DNA from: a virus
Length of the DNA: 64,000 nt
IMG/VR virus record: IMGVR_UViG_3300009184_000033
Coordinates: 1-64,000 of that record
Reading direction: 5' to 3' (one strand)
Each line of letters opens with the position of its first letter. Positions within the stretch are counted from its first letter, which is position 1. A program made the position numbers and the translations under genes. Shown one piece after another: positions 61,092 to 64,000 of the stretch. Under the pieces are notes generated by a model, which saw only the letters and a program-made list of their open reading frames with translations, did not search any database and was not told the origin of the DNA.

Positions 61092-61757
61092 TCACTTACC
61101 GGTGCTTTGAAAGATTTCTAGTCCTGAGACGTCGTGGTACTTCCAAGAACCGCCACAGTCTTTGTTGTCGTCAGAGACCTCAAGGAACAGTTGAATTCCT
61201 CTAGCGGCCTGCTCGGGTGGCATGTACATGTTCCATCCCATCATCTGGATCTTGTCCTGATCGTAGGGCACAGTAATATCGCGCCCCTCGTACCGAGCAA
61301 GCTTGAACCAGTCATATGCTGCCTTGTCATTTGTCAGGATCATGCCGCCCTTTCCAATCGGCACTGTCTTCTTGATGTGGAAGGAAAGACAGTGGAATGT
61401 ATCCTGCACATACATCCCCTTGGTGAATCTCGTAGCTCCATCGACAATGTTGTATGGATCTAGCTTGTAGCACCCAGACCAATCGAAGTCGACAAAATCT
61501 GGAGTACAGCCAGCGTGTATGATAGTCTGTGGAACTGAGACATACGTGCGGGATGGAATTTTTATCTTGCCGCTAGCGTTGTTGTACCTGAGACAGAGAA
61601 ACAACGCGTCGGTGCAATTATCGACGCTTACAGCGTACTTGCTACCTGCGTAGTTAGCGACCATCTTCTCAAACGCATCAACAACGTCCCAGGGGTCATT
61701 GATGACAAACCCAAGACCCTCTAGCTTTGGCTTAATTTCCTCAATACTAGCGAACAT
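61092..61757 (-). CDS. Short DegT/DnrJ/EryC1-type PLP enzyme
   Basis: Resembles sugar aminotransferases that convert keto-sugars to amino sugars with PLP. The 221-residue product has the N-terminal SVDNCTDALFLCLRY substrate/PLP region, an IVDGATRF segment in place of the usual Asp-containing EDAA block, and the Schiff-base Lys region SFHIKKTVPIGKGGMI. The family is usually about 370 residues; the C-terminal subdomain is missing. The next gene begins at once with an unrelated methyltransferase, so this is a short form, not a frameshift. Whether it is an active aminotransferase alone is unclear. Confidence 0.8.
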   Translation of the reverse strand: MFASIEEIKPKLEGLGFVINDPWDVVDAFEKMVANYAGSKYAVSVDNCTDALFLCLRYNNASGKIKIPSRTYVSVPQTIIHAGCTPDFVDFDWSGCYKLDPYNIVDGATRFTKGMYVQDTFHCLSFHIKKTVPIGKGGMILTNDKAAYDWFKLARYEGRDITVPYDQDKIQMMGWNMYMPPEQAARGIQLFLEVSDDNKDCGGSWKYHDVSGLEIFQSTGK

Positions 61758-62643
61758 TCTCCTCCCACCAAAGCAACAGGTTCAAATACTGCAGCTCATG
61801 TTCCTTTAGTTTATCTCGAGAGATCAGAAGTTTAGCAAGCTGCTTAGATCTCACGGGAGATCTTGACTTCCAAACTTCTGACTGATCATCTATGGCGCCT
61901 GCAACGTGGTCTTTGGTCAGCGTGAAGCTCTCAGCAGATGGACTCAAGCCGTACGTCAAAGCACAATTTTGAGCGTCTCTAAACTTGTGCGGGAAATCCT
62001 TGTGGTGAGTCATCTGATTGAAGACTTTCCAGACTAGATCGACAACTGATTCGCTTCTAGCGACTCTCTCAGGGTGCGCAAAAGTATCGTGCTCGTGTCT
62101 GGTGTTCCTTACTCTTATGCTGTCAAAGCATACCTGCTTGTTCGGCGCAATCTTGTTGCCCAAATACTGGCAGAATAAGCTGACTCCGCCGCTTGCGTGG
62201 CAAACAAATGGAAAGACATTCTCCATGAACGACCGGTGATAGACATTAGTCTGTTGGTCGTAGTCGGTGATGCAGAACGCCTCTTTGCCTTCTGGATTTT
62301 CATAAACAATTTTTCCGCTACTGACTTCTTGGAAAGTAGCGCAAAGTGGCTTCCACTTCTCGAGGCAACGAAGAATCTCGCTGGCAGGATCTTCAGTGAT
62401 GAATTCCGTGTCATCATCTATGAAGATGTAGTACTCGTAGTTCTTCTGGACCACATCGTACAAGAATGTCCGACCCTCAGAAAATAGAAGCTTAGACTGG
62501 TAGAAGTCCGACGCAGGATCTTCAGGGGTGCTCCAGTTCAGTCTATAGAAGTCGCAAAAGTCACGCGTGAATAGCTCGCGCTTTTGGACTGACAGAGGGT
62601 CATTGACGTACCTTCCCTGCTCGAGTATGCAGAACTTTTTCAT
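61747..62643 (-). CDS. Glycosyltransferase-like protein (GT-A type)
   Basis: Product of 298 residues. A YYIFIDDDTEF segment with Asp76-78 fits the DxD metal and sugar-nucleotide site of GT-A glycosyltransferases, followed by a RCLEKWKPLCATFQ region and a conserved-looking NTRHEHDTFAHPERV stretch near 185. No membrane segment. It overlaps the next gene by 11 bases and the upstream 2-oxoglutarate oxygenase gene by four. Exact family not recognised. Confidence 0.72.
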   Translation of the reverse strand: MKKFCILEQGRYVNDPLSVQKRELFTRDFCDFYRLNWSTPEDPASDFYQSKLLFSEGRTFLYDVVQKNYEYYIFIDDDTEFITEDPASEILRCLEKWKPLCATFQEVSSGKIVYENPEGKEAFCITDYDQQTNVYHRSFMENVFPFVCHASGGVSLFCQYLGNKIAPNKQVCFDSIRVRNTRHEHDTFAHPERVARSESVVDLVWKVFNQMTHHKDFPHKFRDAQNCALTYGLSPSAESFTLTKDHVAGAIDDQSEVWKSRSPVRSKQLAKLLISRDKLKEHELQYLNLLLWWEENVR

Positions 62644-63311
62644 CGAGAAAACTCAGAGTAGTAGCCTCCAACCTTGAAATCTGTTCCCTTGGTGACTGAG
62701 GTGAGGTTTCTCTCTGGAAAGTATTTGTCTCTTGGCAGGATTCTAAAGTCCAAGCTCACGCGAGTGAGACCAGTCTCATTGATCTTGTTTCCGTGCGTGA
62801 GCTTGTTTCCATTGAAGCAGACCAGTTGGCCAGGATGACAGTTCATGGGCTTATAGTCTCCGAGTCCTGGTACGCTCTCGCACCAAGTAGCGCTGGTCCC
62901 ATACATCACTGTGAGAGGGATCTGGAAATTGATTTCTCCATCAGGGTGCCTGTGGTCTATATCGCTATCATAGTGCCACTTGTAAGTGGCCTTGTAGTTT
63001 GGAACATGGACTCTGAACGAAGGAAATGTCTGATAGATAAATTCCTTGTTGACGAGGGGAGAAACGACTTCACGCAAGATGCCGTGATAAGCATCGATGA
63101 TTTCAGTCCAAGAGAATGGACCATCATGGTTCAGCCTCTTATAGAAAGCAGAGTGATACTCAGTCTTGCTCTCATTGCTACTGTCAAGGTTATCGAACAT
63201 GAGGTCGCTTCTCTGGACATGCAGAAGCTCTAAAGCAGTCACGCCGAACAGATCTTGCACGTGGCTTCTGATCGGAAATTTGGTCTCATCGTAGTCAAGA
63301 ATTACCGGCAT
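62640..63311 (-). CDS. 2-oxoglutarate/Fe(II) oxygenase-like protein (StrG type)
   Basis: Probable double-stranded beta-helix oxygenase of 223 residues. The metal triad is readable: His113-x-Asp115 in KWHYDSD and His173 in LTHGN, with Arg184 as likely 2-oxoglutarate ligand in TRVSLDFR; spacing of about 60 residues between the H-x-D and the distal His fits. The sequence is of the type annotated as StrG-like in aquatic T4-like phages. Substrate is unknown; placement in the carbohydrate cluster suggests a sugar or glycan. It overlaps the GT-A gene by ATGA. Confidence 0.82.
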   Translation of the reverse strand: MPVILDYDETKFPIRSHVQDLFGVTALELLHVQRSDLMFDNLDSSNESKTEYHSAFYKRLNHDGPFSWTEIIDAYHGILREVVSPLVNKEFIYQTFPSFRVHVPNYKATYKWHYDSDIDHRHPDGEINFQIPLTVMYGTSATWCESVPGLGDYKPMNCHPGQLVCFNGNKLTHGNKINETGLTRVSLDFRILPRDKYFPERNLTSVTKGTDFKVGGYYSEFSR

Positions 63312-63319
63312 GGAGTCTC

Positions 63320-64000
63320 CTATCTTAGTCCCGCAAATTGCTCTCTGATGATTGAATCGTAAGCGACCCTGAACCTCTCTCTGGTGTTCTCATAGACTTC
63401 GGGGGCTTGGACGGCTTCAGCACTTAACGCGGCTGGATCATGAGGAGTCACAGACTTAGTGAGGCTCTTGTTGCACTTCTCATATACGGCAAGAATTTTG
63501 GTGGTATCTACTTCCCTACCGAGGAATCTAAGAACGTGGGCCATGGATTCGACTGGATTTGACTTGAGCTCTTCATAAGAGAGGCTGATCATCGACTCAA
63601 TGTCAGAATTATCCCTAGTCCACCTGGAGAGGTGCGCTCTGTATTCTTCAACTAGAGACTGAACCTGATCGTCAAGCCACTGATTCCTCTCGCCGTTCCA
63701 GTTGCTGGCAATAGTGTGATCGTAGCGTAACTGGGAATAAATCGTGTCTACTGGGTCTCTGTGGAGGTAGATCACCTTCTTGAGGCCAGCGGTGAGACCC
63801 TCAGAGGGTTCGTAATTTCCCACGCGCCGATCATGAATGTGGAATCCCCAGAACGACTTTGGATTAGGGTCAAAGAAGCTCTGGACATAAGACGGCTCTC
63901 CGAGATATGACTCGAGCAGAATTCTGAGCCAGTGAGAACCAGTCCTCGGATAAGAGACTAGCCGTGGAAATTCCGGATTGTTCTTGACTCCATCCCTATC
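63320..64000 (-). CDS. Sulfotransferase (N-terminus outside window)
   Basis: Transfers sulfate from PAPS to a hydroxyl or amine, probably on a glycan. The reading frame is open from the window edge to TAG at 63320, giving 226 codons. The PAPS 5'-phosphosulfate loop is SYPRTGSHWLR near the edge, and the 3'-phosphate motif is LHRDPVDTIYSQ with Arg-Asp-Pro. A DNSDIESMISLSYEELKSNP stretch follows, as in many bacterial sulfotransferases. A start at 63823 would lose the PAPS loop, so the true start lies upstream. It is followed by the oxygenase gene nine bases later. Confidence 0.9.
   Translation of the reverse strand, partial: DRDGVKNNPEFPRLVSYPRTGSHWLRILLESYLGEPSYVQSFFDPNPKSFWGFHIHDRRVGNYEPSEGLTAGLKKVIYLHRDPVDTIYSQLRYDHTIASNWNGERNQWLDDQVQSLVEEYRAHLSRWTRDNSDIESMISLSYEELKSNPVESMAHVLRFLGREVDTTKILAVYEKCNKSLTKSVTPHDPAALSAEAVQAPEVYENTRERFRVAYDSIIREQFAGLR

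Noticed and set aside
61092-61757. Frameshifted full-length DegT gene
   Set aside because: The following sequence encodes a complete unrelated methyltransferase starting immediately at 61091, so no remnant of the C-terminal subdomain is available.

Overview
The window is one continuous stretch of a large tailed-phage genome (class Caudoviricetes, contractile-tailed myovirus, T4-like superfamily). Every supported gene lies on the minus strand, so transcription runs from base 64000 towards base 1. Genes are tightly packed: the longest non-coding gap is about 140 bases, and many neighbours overlap by a few bases at TGATG, TAATG, ATGA or GTGA junctions, which suggests translational coupling. The T4-type identity rests on recognisable major capsid protein, portal, prohead protease, terminase, neck proteins (gp13, gp14 and gp15 types), tail sheath, baseplate gp6 and gp25 types and a gp55-type late sigma factor. 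The sequence does not show the host. The carbohydrate gene cluster resembles those of aquatic T4-like phages, but that is only an analogy. I found no tRNA, CRISPR array, integrase or lysogeny gene.

Layout in transcription order. (1) 64000-53628: a surface-carbohydrate block with a sulfotransferase (cut by the window edge), a 2-oxoglutarate oxygenase of StrG type, a GT-A-like glycosyltransferase, a short DegT-type PLP enzyme, three methyltransferases (two FkbM type), GDP-fucose synthase, GDP-mannose dehydratase and two GT4 glycosyltransferases. A RecB/Cas4-type PD-(D/E)XK nuclease with four cysteines sits inside this block. (2) 53631-52229: a small membrane protein, the late sigma factor and a helical protein. 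(3) 52229-43042: baseplate genes in the order spike, small protein, gp25, gp6/J, DNRLRE-like protein, gpI/LamG protein, which parallels T4 5-25-6 and P2 V-W-J-I. (4) 43042-25311: a block of very large virion proteins of unknown detailed role, carrying LamG and fibronectin-III-like domains and reused terminal modules. (5) 25284-19953: a DNA-processing island with a RuvC-like nuclease, DnaG-type primase, a single-chain Mre11-Rad50 (gp47-gp46) fusion and two small genes, inserted between virion genes and terminase. (6) 19949-8619: terminase, portal, prohead assembly genes, protease, scaffold and major capsid protein. (7) 8598-1: a terminator, two small genes set off by strong hairpins, neck genes and two tandem tail sheath paralogues, the second cut by the window edge.

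The structural blocks build the capsid, neck, contractile tail and baseplate. The sigma factor probably drives their late transcription: six gaps upstream of genes carry an ATA-N-TTA element resembling the T4 late promoter. The carbohydrate block can supply GDP-fucose-type sugars and transfer, methylate, oxidise or sulfate them, presumably on virion or host surface glycans. The most notable items are the Mre11-Rad50 fusion, the carbohydrate-modification cluster, the twin sheath genes, the hairpin-flanked small-gene cassette and the candidate late-promoter set.
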